Positions 33,310-41,326 of a stretch of 64,000 nt of DNA are shown here, one piece after another. The notes under the pieces are model-generated. The model had not been told where the DNA came from, ran no database searches, and saw nothing but the letters and a program-made list of their open reading frames with translations. Numbering within the stretch: the stretch's first letter is position 1; the number at the start of each line of letters is the position of its first letter. Made by a program: the position numbers and the translations under genes. The stretch is from Aquimarina aggregata (GTDB taxonomy: Bacteria; Bacteroidota; Bacteroidia; Flavobacteriales; Flavobacteriaceae). The stretch covers positions 930,001-994,000 of the forward strand of contig NZ_LQRT01000002.1 of NCBI RefSeq assembly GCF_001632745.1, written 5' to 3'.

Positions 33310-34302
33310 GTGAAAATAGCAGTAGTCATACTTAATTGGAATGGAAGGTCTTTATTAGAACAGTTTTTACCTTCTATTATAAAATATTCAAACGAAGCAA
33401 CTATTTATGTAGCAGATAATGCCTCTACAGACGACTCTATTCATTTTCTTGAAAAGACATTTCCAGATGTAAATATCGTCAAAAATGATACTAATGGTGG
33501 TTATGCTAAAGGGTATAATGAAGCACTTGCAAAAATTGATGCTGATATTTACTGTTTACTTAATAGTGATGTAGAAGTTACTAAAAATTGGCTAATACCT
33601 ATAATACATACTTTTAAAGATTCTGATAAAATAGCAGCAATCCAACCAAAAATCTTAGATTATAAAAAGAAAACACATTTCGAATATGCAGGTGCAGGAG
33701 GCGGTTTTATAGATAAATTTGGATATCCGTATTGTAGAGGTCGAATTTTTGATACTCTTGAAGAGGACAATGGGCAGTTTGATGATACTACTTCAATTTT
33801 CTGGGCTAGCGGAGCTTGTTTATTTATAAGAAAAGAAGTTTTTGAAGAAGTAGGCAAACTCGATGAAGACTTTTTTGCACATCAAGAAGAAATAGACCTA
33901 TGTTGGCGGATCCATAACTATGGATATAAAATAGTCTATGTTGGCACTTCGACAATCTATCATTTAGGCGGTGCAACTTTAGATACAATGAATCCGCAAA
34001 AAACTTTTCTAAATTTTAGAAATAATTTATATCTACTCATCAAAAATGTACCAGGAAATATAATTTGGTTTATATTGTTTAGCAGATTAATTCTTGATGG
34101 GTTGGCTGGGGTTAAATTTTTACTTTCGGGGAAATTATCTCACTTATTTTCAATTCTAAAGGCACATTTAAGCTTTTACGCTAATTTTATTTACTTTATA
34201 AAAAAACGAAAAAAACTTTCAAAGTCGGGGAAATATTATACCATTTTTTCCGTTGTATGGCAGTATTTTATTTTGAAACATAAACATTTTAAACAATTAT
34301 AG
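33310..34302 (+). CDS. Family 2 glycosyltransferase
   Basis: A 330-residue GT-A enzyme starting at GTG 33310, the only start that keeps the first strand (MKIAVVILNWNGRS). The nucleotide-sugar site is DNASTDDSI at about 36-44, the DxD-like LLNSDVEV at about 78-85, and the catalytic-side DEDFFAHQEEIDLCWRI block at about 187-203, which includes the ED-type acidic pair. The C-terminal part has hydrophobic stretches (IIWFILFSRLILDGLAG) that may contact the membrane. It resembles rhamnosyl- or other lipid-linked sugar transferases, and the acceptor is unknown. It seems to be a single gene before the OmpA lipoprotein. Confidence 0.9.
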   Translation: MKIAVVILNWNGRSLLEQFLPSIIKYSNEATIYVADNASTDDSIHFLEKTFPDVNIVKNDTNGGYAKGYNEALAKIDADIYCLLNSDVEVTKNWLIPIIHTFKDSDKIAAIQPKILDYKKKTHFEYAGAGGGFIDKFGYPYCRGRIFDTLEEDNGQFDDTTSIFWASGACLFIRKEVFEEVGKLDEDFFAHQEEIDLCWRIHNYGYKIVYVGTSTIYHLGGATLDTMNPQKTFLNFRNNLYLLIKNVPGNIIWFILFSRLILDGLAGVKFLLSGKLSHLFSILKAHLSFYANFIYFIKKRKKLSKSGKYYTIFSVVWQYFILKHKHFKQL

Positions 34303-34400
34303 GGTTATATAATAAATTAATGTTAACGGATTAGTATTACGTCACATTTTTAATAATTTTGAGTTATATAACCATTACAAGACTAAAAACAAATTTTCTA

Positions 34401-35276
34401 ATGAAAAAAGCAATGATTATTGGAGCCTCTATGGCAGTATTATTATCTTCATGTGTTTCACAGAAGAAATTTTCTGAACTAGAAGCCAGAAACAAGAAAA
34501 CAGAAGACCTACTAAATACAGCTACAGTTAAGTTAAACAGCTGCCTTGAAGAAAAAGCAAGCTCATCGTCACAATTAAAAGTTTTACAAGACCAAGTATC
34601 TAATCTTAAAAATCAGAATTCTGCTTTGTTAAACAATGTTGGTAATTTAGCAACACTTTCAACTAAAGAAGCAGAAAACTTAGAGAAGTCTCTTGAAAGT
34701 ATTAAAGAAAAAGATCTTCAGATCAAGACAATGCAAGATGCACTTACCAAAAAAGATTCTGTAACCTTAGCATTGGTTACAAGTCTAAAAGGTGCATTAG
34801 GAAACTTGGCTGATGAAGATATAGAGGTTAATGTAGAAAAAGGTGTAGTTTATGTATCTATTTCTGATAAACTTCTATTTAAAAGTGGAAGCTATAATGT
34901 ATCTACCAGAGCACGTGAAGTGTTAGGTAAAGTGGCTAAAGTTGTTAATGACAAACCAGATATCGAATTCTTGGTAGAAGGTCATACTGATAGTAAACCA
35001 TATAAGAGTAATAAGGCTATTCTTGACAACTGGGATCTAAGTGTAAAACGTGCAACAGCAGTTGTTAGAGTTTTACAAAAAGACTTTAAAGTAGATCCTA
35101 AGCGTATGACTGCTGCGGGACGTAGTTACTATGTACCAGTTGCAGACAATGGTTCTGAAGCAAATAGAGCAAAGAACAGACGTACAAGAATTGTTGTACT
35201 ACCTAAACTTGACCAATTTTATAACATGATTGAAGATGGTATGAAAAAAGCATCTCAAGGACAAGGAGGAAACTAG
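34401..35276 (+). CDS. OmpA family peptidoglycan-associated lipoprotein
   Basis: From ATG 34401 it has 291 residues; a 14-residue longer reading from 34359 would spoil the lipoprotein signal MKKAMIIGASMAVLLSSC (Cys18). A coiled-coil region (about 22-115, many Lys/Glu/Leu heptads) spans the periplasm. The OmpA C-terminal domain at about 150-270 has LLFKSGSYNVSTRA, VEGHTDSKPY and NRRTRIVV, with the Asp and Arg that bind diaminopimelate of peptidoglycan. It would tether the outer membrane to the cell wall. A tetraloop hairpin terminates it. Confidence 0.93.
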   Translation: MKKAMIIGASMAVLLSSCVSQKKFSELEARNKKTEDLLNTATVKLNSCLEEKASSSSQLKVLQDQVSNLKNQNSALLNNVGNLATLSTKEAENLEKSLESIKEKDLQIKTMQDALTKKDSVTLALVTSLKGALGNLADEDIEVNVEKGVVYVSISDKLLFKSGSYNVSTRAREVLGKVAKVVNDKPDIEFLVEGHTDSKPYKSNKAILDNWDLSVKRATAVVRVLQKDFKVDPKRMTAAGRSYYVPVADNGSEANRAKNRRTRIVVLPKLDQFYNMIEDGMKKASQGQGGN

Positions 35277-35300
35277 AAAAACATAGAGATTCTCTATATA

Positions 35301-35330
35301 AAAAGGCCATCAGAAATGATGGCTTTTTTT
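35301..35330 (+). terminator. Terminator after the OmpA lipoprotein gene
   Basis: GCCATCA (35306-35312), GAAA tetraloop and TGATGGC (35317-35323) are flanked by AAAA and a run of T, with one bulged G. Confidence 0.85.
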
Positions 35331-35595
35331 TATGCCCATATAATATAAAAGATCCTTAAGCCATTAATATACATCCTAAATTAATAGGCTCTGTACTTCT
35401 CCAAAGAAACTTTATTAATAGTATTATCCAAAGAGTTTGACTTAAGTAAAGTTGATATCATAGTTATGCCAATTCATATACTTACAAACTATGTAATGAG
35501 TTATAAACAGTATTTCTCATTAAGACATAAGATCATTACGATACAAGCTGATCACTAACTTTAATTTATATATCATACTATAGGATTTGACACAA
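35331..35595. other. Gene-free stretch between OmpA gene and the 35647 gene
   Basis: Including its two flanking terminators, this forms a 370-bp gap between convergent genes. I see no open frame with coding features, no RNA gene and no repeat in it. Confidence 0.5.
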
Positions 35596-35626
35596 AAAAA
35601 AGGCAATACTCACGTATCGCCTTTTT
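35596..35626 (-). terminator. Terminator after the secreted Ig-like protein gene
   Basis: AAAAAGGC and GCCTTTTT pair, with a partly matched ATAC/GTAT inner stem around a TCAC loop. It lies 21 nt past the minus-strand stop at 35647. Confidence 0.7.
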
Positions 35627-35646
35627 CTTTGTGGTTGTGGTAATAA

Positions 35647-36234
35647 TTATATATTAACCTCTTTTGTAAAGCTTCTATCGCCTAGATCAAAAGAGATTAT
35701 ATATCTTCCCGAAGGTACTTCAGAAAACTTATACAGTCTTTCAAAAATTAAGTTTTCTTCTTCAACTTTTTCTGTTAATAAGGTTTCTCCATTCTCATCT
35801 GAAATCGAAATACTTAGAGGTGACTTCTTAGATCTAGTAAGCATAACTTTTACCAAAGAATTTTGTACAAGAACTTTAGGCTTAAAAATAGTTATCGAAG
35901 AATCTTCGATTAATGCTATTCCTTTAGAGTTCTTTAATACTGGAGTTACTTTAACATCAAATTCTGTTTCTGTTTCTACAAAATAAATACCATCTGCTAC
36001 AGAATTAAAATTGAAATACTTTCTATATGATGGCATTGCTTTCAAAGTGGCATTAAACAGAATAGTTCCTGTGTAATCCTTAAGATACAATTTTTGTCCT
36101 TTGCTAATGTTAGATAGTGAAACATTAATTGTAGAAGAGTTCTCTATTCTAACAGATAAAAAATCTGCTGCTTTTACAGCTGTACTAAATAAGATAACAC
36201 ATATTAGTAAGCTTAGGTTAATTACTCTTTTCAT
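35647..36234 (-). CDS. Secreted beta-sandwich protein, unknown function
   Basis: A 195-residue protein with a signal peptide (MKRVINLSLLICVILFSTAVKA, cleavage after about 22). The rest is strand-rich. Two similar halves each end in a ...YFVETE or SGRYIISFDLGDRSFTKEVNI-type strand, as in small Ig-like domains of Bacteroidota secreted proteins (DUF3244-like or sorting-domain-like folds). The C-terminus has the feel of a T9SS sorting domain (ISDENGETLLTEK...PSGRYIISF) but lacks the PNP motif. Function is unknown. It has its own terminator and is divergent from the AraC gene. Confidence 0.65.
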   Translation of the reverse strand: MKRVINLSLLICVILFSTAVKAADFLSVRIENSSTINVSLSNISKGQKLYLKDYTGTILFNATLKAMPSYRKYFNFNSVADGIYFVETETEFDVKVTPVLKNSKGIALIEDSSITIFKPKVLVQNSLVKVMLTRSKKSPLSISISDENGETLLTEKVEEENLIFERLYKFSEVPSGRYIISFDLGDRSFTKEVNI

Positions 36235-36465
36235 AACGTTCTAGTTTTAGTTGTTAATATCTTTTGTCGGTACAAATGTAATCCAGATATATCTGTAGAA
36301 ACACAACAATATTTGCACATATCTATGCTATTTTAACCCAAAAACACTTAGAAACACATTTTAATATCAAATTAACATATTTTTTAATTTAAATTTACAT
36401 TAATTTAACGTTAGAAATGCAATATTAGTAGTCGATTAGAGTATCCTGAAAACAAGACATCATTT

Positions 36466-37338
36466 ATGAAAATTGTAAAACCATCATTAGAAAAAATAGT
36501 TCCAGAATTTGGGAGCTCACTTTATTACGAGAGATTTTCAAAAGAAAACAAAAATAAAAATCCCATATGGCATTATCATCCTGAAATTGAAATTGTATAT
36601 GTAAACGGAGGTACAGGGAAAAGACAAATAGGGAGTCATATGTCTTATTATAGAAAGGGTGCATTAATGCTTATAGGCTCTAACCTACCCCATTGCGGAT
36701 TTACAGATCATACTACAGGGAACAGTAGTGAAACTATAATTCAAATGCTACCCGATTTTCTTGGTTCTACATTTTTTGATGTCCCCGAGATGAATGCCAT
36801 TGGTCAACTTCTTGAGCAAGCAAAAAAAGGTATTGTATATCATGGTGATACTAAAAGAAGGATTGGAGCACAAATCGAAGCGCTTAAAGATCTAGAGCCT
36901 TTTGAAAAACTACTTGGTTTTTTAGAAGTACTAAGAGAAATGCAAAAAACTAATGATTATACCATACTTAATGCAGAAGGTTTTATCGTAGAAACTTCAT
37001 TACAAGATAATAATAGGATTAACCTGATATTTAATTTTGTACAACAGGAATTTAGCAGACCAATATCTCTAGATGAAATCGCGGATAAAGTAAGTATGAG
37101 CGTTCCAGGGTTTTGTAGGTATTTCAAAAAAATTACAGGAAAAACATTTACTCAATTTGTAAATGAATACAGATTGGTACATGCGGCAAAGTTATTACAT
37201 GAAAAACAAACCAGTATTACAGATATTTGTTATGAAAGTGGCTTTAGTAATTTCTCTCATTTTAGTAAATTATTTAAACAATTTACAGGAAAAACCCCCA
37301 GTATGTATAGGACAGAATTAAATTATGTGATTTCTTAA
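36466..37338 (+). CDS. AraC family transcriptional regulator with cupin sensor
   Basis: A 290-residue regulator. The N-terminal cupin (about 20-150) contains WHYHPEIEIVYVNGGTG at about 27-43 and GSNLPHCGF, a sugar-type effector pocket. Two C-terminal helix-turn-helix units occupy about 190-288, with ISLDEIADKVSMSVPGFCRYFKK and ITDICYESGFSNFSHFSKLFK. It should activate genes after binding a small ligand. The targets are not adjacent: it lies between a divergent unknown gene and convergent tsaC. It is a candidate for binding tandem repeats elsewhere, which the sequence cannot show. Confidence 0.9.
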   Translation: MKIVKPSLEKIVPEFGSSLYYERFSKENKNKNPIWHYHPEIEIVYVNGGTGKRQIGSHMSYYRKGALMLIGSNLPHCGFTDHTTGNSSETIIQMLPDFLGSTFFDVPEMNAIGQLLEQAKKGIVYHGDTKRRIGAQIEALKDLEPFEKLLGFLEVLREMQKTNDYTILNAEGFIVETSLQDNNRINLIFNFVQQEFSRPISLDEIADKVSMSVPGFCRYFKKITGKTFTQFVNEYRLVHAAKLLHEKQTSITDICYESGFSNFSHFSKLFKQFTGKTPSMYRTELNYVIS

Positions 37339-37373
37339 TCACAATTACCCATTATAACACAACAAATTAAAAC

Positions 37374-37994
37374 CTAGATAATGTCTATACTCCCTTTTCC
37401 TTCTCTAACGAGAACAGGTTCATGGCTAGTTAAATCTATAATAGTAGAAGGTATATTATCTCCAAAACCACCATCTATTACAATATCAACTAGTTTATCC
37501 CATTTTTCGAGAATTAACTCTGGATCGGTAGTATATTCTATAACTTCATCCTCATCATAAATTGAAGTAGAAACAATTGGATTACCCAAACCTTCAACAA
37601 TAGCTAGACATACATTATTTTCTGGTACTCTGATACCAACTGTTTTCTTTTTTTTAAAAACGGTTGGCAAATTATTATTACCTGGTAATATAAATGTATA
37701 AGGACCAGGAAGTGTTCTCTTTAATAACTTAAAAGTAGCATTGTCGATTTGTTTTACATAATCAGATAAATTACTAAGATCTTTACAGATAAATGAAAAG
37801 TTTGCCTTCGCTAACTTAATCCCTTTGATTTTAGCAATTTTTTCTAATGCTCGTGTATTTGTAATATCACAACCTAAACCATAAACCGTATCTGTAGGGT
37901 AAATAATCAATCCCCCATCTCGCAAACAATCCACTACTCGTTGTATTTCTCGAGGATTTGGATTTTCATTATATATTTTTATAAACTCTGCCAT
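37374..37994 (-). CDS. tsaC: L-threonylcarbamoyladenylate synthase
   Basis: A 206-residue YrdC/Sua5 domain protein that makes threonylcarbamoyl-AMP from threonine, bicarbonate and ATP for the t6A37 tRNA modification. The start at 37994 (MAEFIKIYNENPNPREI) is preferred to the 7-residue longer one at 38015. GGLIIYPTDTVYGLGCDI at about 27-44 is the family signature, and RVPENN and the PIVSTSI block at about 160-166 complete the active site. No C-terminal Sua5 domain is present, so it is the short TsaC form. Confidence 0.92.
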   Translation of the reverse strand: MAEFIKIYNENPNPREIQRVVDCLRDGGLIIYPTDTVYGLGCDITNTRALEKIAKIKGIKLAKANFSFICKDLSNLSDYVKQIDNATFKLLKRTLPGPYTFILPGNNNLPTVFKKKKTVGIRVPENNVCLAIVEGLGNPIVSTSIYDEDEVIEYTTDPELILEKWDKLVDIVIDGGFGDNIPSTIIDLTSHEPVLVREGKGSIDII

Positions 37995-38104
37995 AACGAA
38001 GTTAATGCTATTCAAAGATAATTCTTCTTGTGTATATCTCTCAAAATTAAAGGTTCCTCTTACTAATAATACAAAGAAGTATACTATTACTTATACATCA
38101 GGAG

Positions 38105-40438
38105 CTAACCTATTACTTTTAATTTTGCAAAACGAAGCAACAATTTTTTAATCCCTCCTTTTTCAAAATTAATCTCTGCTTTTTTGTCTTGCCCTACTCC
38201 TTCAATTTTAATAATTTTTCCAATTCCGAAACGCATATGCTCTACAACACTACCAGGAATTAATTCTTGATCAAATAAATTAGTGTTATTATCTGTATTT
38301 GTTGAACCGTTAGAAACGGGACGCAATTTTCTCAACTTTCGTAGCTGTTCTTCGTTTGGTTTATGTGCTAATGGTGGCGCACCAGACACCGGTTTTTTGA
38401 GTCGCAATTTACTTTTATCTACTTCTCCAAATATATCAGCATCTATTAAAGGCTTATATCTGTAGCCTTCTACAGGTGTTAGGTATTCAAGAAATTTATC
38501 ATCGATTTCTTCTATAAACCTACTTGGTTCTGCATCAACGAGTTTTCCCCATCGATATCGAGATTGTGTATATGTCAAGTAAGCTTGTTTTTCAGCCCTG
38601 GTCAATGCCACATAAAACAAACGTCTTTCTTCTTCTAACTCACTTCTTGTATTCATACTCATTCCCGAAGGGAAAAGGTCTTCTTCCATACCTACAATGT
38701 ACACATATGGAAACTCTAGTCCTTTTGCTAAATGAATAGTCATTAGTGCAACCCTATCATCATCACCAGTATCTTGATCCAAATCTGTTGCTAGTGCTAC
38801 ATCCTCAAGAAACTCTGCTAATGATCCTTTTGAATCTACTACTTCTTTCTGTCCTTCTACAAAATCACGAATACCGTTTAATAATTCTTCAATATTTTCA
38901 ATTCTAGCAATACCTTCTGGAGTACCATCTTTCTTTAACTCTTGTAATAATCCTGTTTTCTTTGCAACTATTTCAGACAAAACAAAAGCATCTGAAGTTT
39001 GATTAGTGACTTGAAAACTCTTGATCATATTCATAAAATTTTCTAGTCTGGTCTTAGTACCACTATTAATTTTAAGATTAATACGATCTAAATTTTCAAT
39101 TACCTCAAATATTGACCGATCATAATGATTAGCAGCCACAATAAGTTTATCTACCGTGGTACCACCAATACCTCTAGCGGGATAATTAATTACTCTTTTT
39201 AATGCTTCCTCATCTTTAGGATTAATTATCAATCGCAAATAGCCAAGAACATCTTTTATTTCTTTACGTTGATAAAACGAGAGTCCACCATAAATCCTAT
39301 ATTTTATATCTCTTTTACGTAATGCATCCTCTATAGATCGTGATTGCGCATTTGTTCGATACAGTATTGCAAAATTACCATTATCTAATTGATGGTTCAT
39401 TTGATTTTCAAATATAGAACTTGCGACATATCTACCCTCATCGGCATCGGTTAATAACCTATTTACTATAATTTTAGGGCCAGGATCGTTTGCGGTCCAT
39501 ACTACTTTATCTAATTTGGTTTTATTCTTATCAATAATTGAGTTTGCAGCCTCTACGATATTTTTTGTAGATCTATAATTTTGCTCTAAACGGTATTGCT
39601 GTACATTATCATAATCCCTTTGAAAATTAAGGATATTGTTGATGTTAGCACCTCTAAAAGCATAAATACTCTGTGCATCATCACCTACTACACAGATATT
39701 CTGAAATTTATCTGACAAAGCTCTAACAATAAGATATTGAGAGTGATTTGTATCTTGGTACTCATCTACTAATATATATCTAAATCGATTTTGATATTTA
39801 GATAATACTTCAGGAAACCTGTTTAATAATTCATTAGTTTTAAGCAATAAATCATCAAAATCCATAGCTCCGGCTTTAAAACAACGATCTACATAATGCT
39901 GATAAATTTCACCCATTCTAGGGCGCTTTGCCATTGCATCTGCTTCTACCAATTCGCCATTTTGAAAATAAGCTTTTACGGTAATCAAACTGTTTTTATA
40001 CGATGAAATCCTTGAATAAACCTGTTTGTATTTATAAATATCTTTGTCAAGCCCCATCTCTTTAATTACAGAGGCAACTAAACGTTGAGAATCTTGAGTA
40101 TCATAGATGGTAAAATTAGAAGGGTATCCTAATTTATCTGCTTCAAACCTTAAAATTTTAGCAAATATCGAATGAAATGTTCCCATCCATAGATTTTTGG
40201 CTTCACTAGCTCCTACTATAGTAGAAATACGTTTTTTCATTTCACGCGCTGCCTTATTGGTAAAAGTCAACGATAAAATATTAAATGAATCTACTCCCTG
40301 ATGCATCAAATAAGCAATTCGATAAGTTAATACACGCGTTTTTCCTGACCCTGCACCGGCAATAACAATCATAGGCCCATCTTTCTGAAGTACAGGGGCT
40401 CTTTGTGCATCATTCAACTCTGCTAAATATTCTTCCAA
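38105..40438 (-). CDS. UvrD/PcrA-type ATP-dependent DNA helicase
   Basis: A 777-residue superfamily 1A 3'-5' helicase. Motif I is GAGSGKT at about 28-34, motif II is VDEYQDT at about 225-231, and VCVVGDDAQSIYAFRGA (motif III) follows at about 251-267. QNYRSTKNIVEAAN (motif IV), LMTIHLAKGLEFPYV (motif V) and VALTRAEK (motif VI) are intact. The C-terminal tail ends in the Tudor-like VEHMRFGIGKIIKIEG...KKLLLRFAKLKVIG block that binds RNA polymerase in PcrA. It acts in excision repair and in clearing replication-transcription conflicts. Confidence 0.95.
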   Translation of the reverse strand: MEEYLAELNDAQRAPVLQKDGPMIVIAGAGSGKTRVLTYRIAYLMHQGVDSFNILSLTFTNKAAREMKKRISTIVGASEAKNLWMGTFHSIFAKILRFEADKLGYPSNFTIYDTQDSQRLVASVIKEMGLDKDIYKYKQVYSRISSYKNSLITVKAYFQNGELVEADAMAKRPRMGEIYQHYVDRCFKAGAMDFDDLLLKTNELLNRFPEVLSKYQNRFRYILVDEYQDTNHSQYLIVRALSDKFQNICVVGDDAQSIYAFRGANINNILNFQRDYDNVQQYRLEQNYRSTKNIVEAANSIIDKNKTKLDKVVWTANDPGPKIIVNRLLTDADEGRYVASSIFENQMNHQLDNGNFAILYRTNAQSRSIEDALRKRDIKYRIYGGLSFYQRKEIKDVLGYLRLIINPKDEEALKRVINYPARGIGGTTVDKLIVAANHYDRSIFEVIENLDRINLKINSGTKTRLENFMNMIKSFQVTNQTSDAFVLSEIVAKKTGLLQELKKDGTPEGIARIENIEELLNGIRDFVEGQKEVVDSKGSLAEFLEDVALATDLDQDTGDDDRVALMTIHLAKGLEFPYVYIVGMEEDLFPSGMSMNTRSELEEERRLFYVALTRAEKQAYLTYTQSRYRWGKLVDAEPSRFIEEIDDKFLEYLTPVEGYRYKPLIDADIFGEVDKSKLRLKKPVSGAPPLAHKPNEEQLRKLRKLRPVSNGSTNTDNNTNLFDQELIPGSVVEHMRFGIGKIIKIEGVGQDKKAEINFEKGGIKKLLLRFAKLKVIG

Positions 40439-40780
40439 CGTAACAATTTTAAAGATGGAAATTTAAGGAAAGAATAACGGTTATAAAAACACTCTTGGCT
40501 CTTTTTGTAAACAAATCATCGTCAATAACTTTTATAATTTTACCGTGATTACAATACCATCGTAAACAGTACTAAACTCGAACTCTTAAAAGTTAATTTA
40601 AACACAAAAACGATAGTGCAAACTTAATTGTTAACAAAGATTTTTCCTACATAAAAATCAATTGTTAGTAAATTTAATAGACAAAATACATTGTTTTAAG
40701 TTAAAATGTGTTATATTTAAGAAATTTTTAAAATTTACCCATTTTTACTCAACTAAATCCCAACCTTAATCTAACACACT
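40439..40780. other. Divergent intergenic region, no gene seen
   Basis: This 342-bp AT-rich stretch separates the helicase gene from the small protein at 40781. It must hold both promoters. TATATTTA at about 40708-40715 is close to the -7 consensus for the plus-strand gene. I see no RNA gene or strong hairpin. Confidence 0.4.
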
Positions 40781-41068
40781 ATGGCCCCAAATGTGAATGT
40801 ACAGTTTATAGAAAAAGAGCAAATTAAATTTTTGAAGTTTCCCAAAAAAGATGTCCTGGATAAAAGAAAAGATCAAATTGACCGATTTTTAGAGTTACAA
40901 AGAGCTTTATCTTTAGGCAACCTTGAGCGTCAAAAAGTTAAAATAGTCTTTGTAGACGATACTGGATTTAAAAAAGTAGAAACTACAATTTGGGGAATAA
41001 CTGACCGAGAAGTTATTTTAAAGCAATCTACTATCATACCTCTAGAAAGAATTATAAGCATCTCATAA
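40781..41068 (+). CDS. Conserved-looking small protein, unknown function
   Basis: A 95-residue cytoplasmic protein without signal or membrane segment. A basic helical first half (FLKFPKKDVLDKRKDQIDRFLELQRALSLGNLERQ) precedes a strand-rich second half (KVKIVFVDDTGFKKVETTIWGITDREVILKQSTIIPLERIISI) that looks like a small SH3- or Sm-like barrel, a plan used to bind nucleic acid or a partner protein. I recognise it only as a protein of a kind seen in flavobacteria. Its beginning at the ATG after a long divergent region and a double hairpin downstream support it as a real single-gene unit. Confidence 0.7.
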   Translation: MAPNVNVQFIEKEQIKFLKFPKKDVLDKRKDQIDRFLELQRALSLGNLERQKVKIVFVDDTGFKKVETTIWGITDREVILKQSTIIPLERIISIS

Positions 41069-41127
41069 GTTTTAATATAACCATGATATTTCTAAATCTT
41101 AGATATAGATAATCATCGAGTTTTTTT

Positions 41128-41178
41128 TAATCTATGTTTTTAGATTATGGTAACGGCGTATTTTGTTTTCAAAATACG
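41128..41178 (+). terminator. Double hairpin after the small 40781 gene
   Basis: TAATCTA (41128-41134) pairs with TAGATTA (41141-41147). CGTATTTTG (41157-41165) pairs with CAAAATACG (41170-41178) around TTTT, followed by a T-rich tail. The second is a likely terminator. Confidence 0.6.
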
Positions 41179-41326
41179 TCTTACTTTCTTAAAATAAAGC
41201 AGATCCGAACAAAGAATTATATATTTAACAATTATACTAAATACGTGTTTAACATACTAAAATTGTTTTTTTTCAGTTGTACTACAAAAATGCATTCAAT
41301 ATCTACGATATTATACCCGTCTCATA

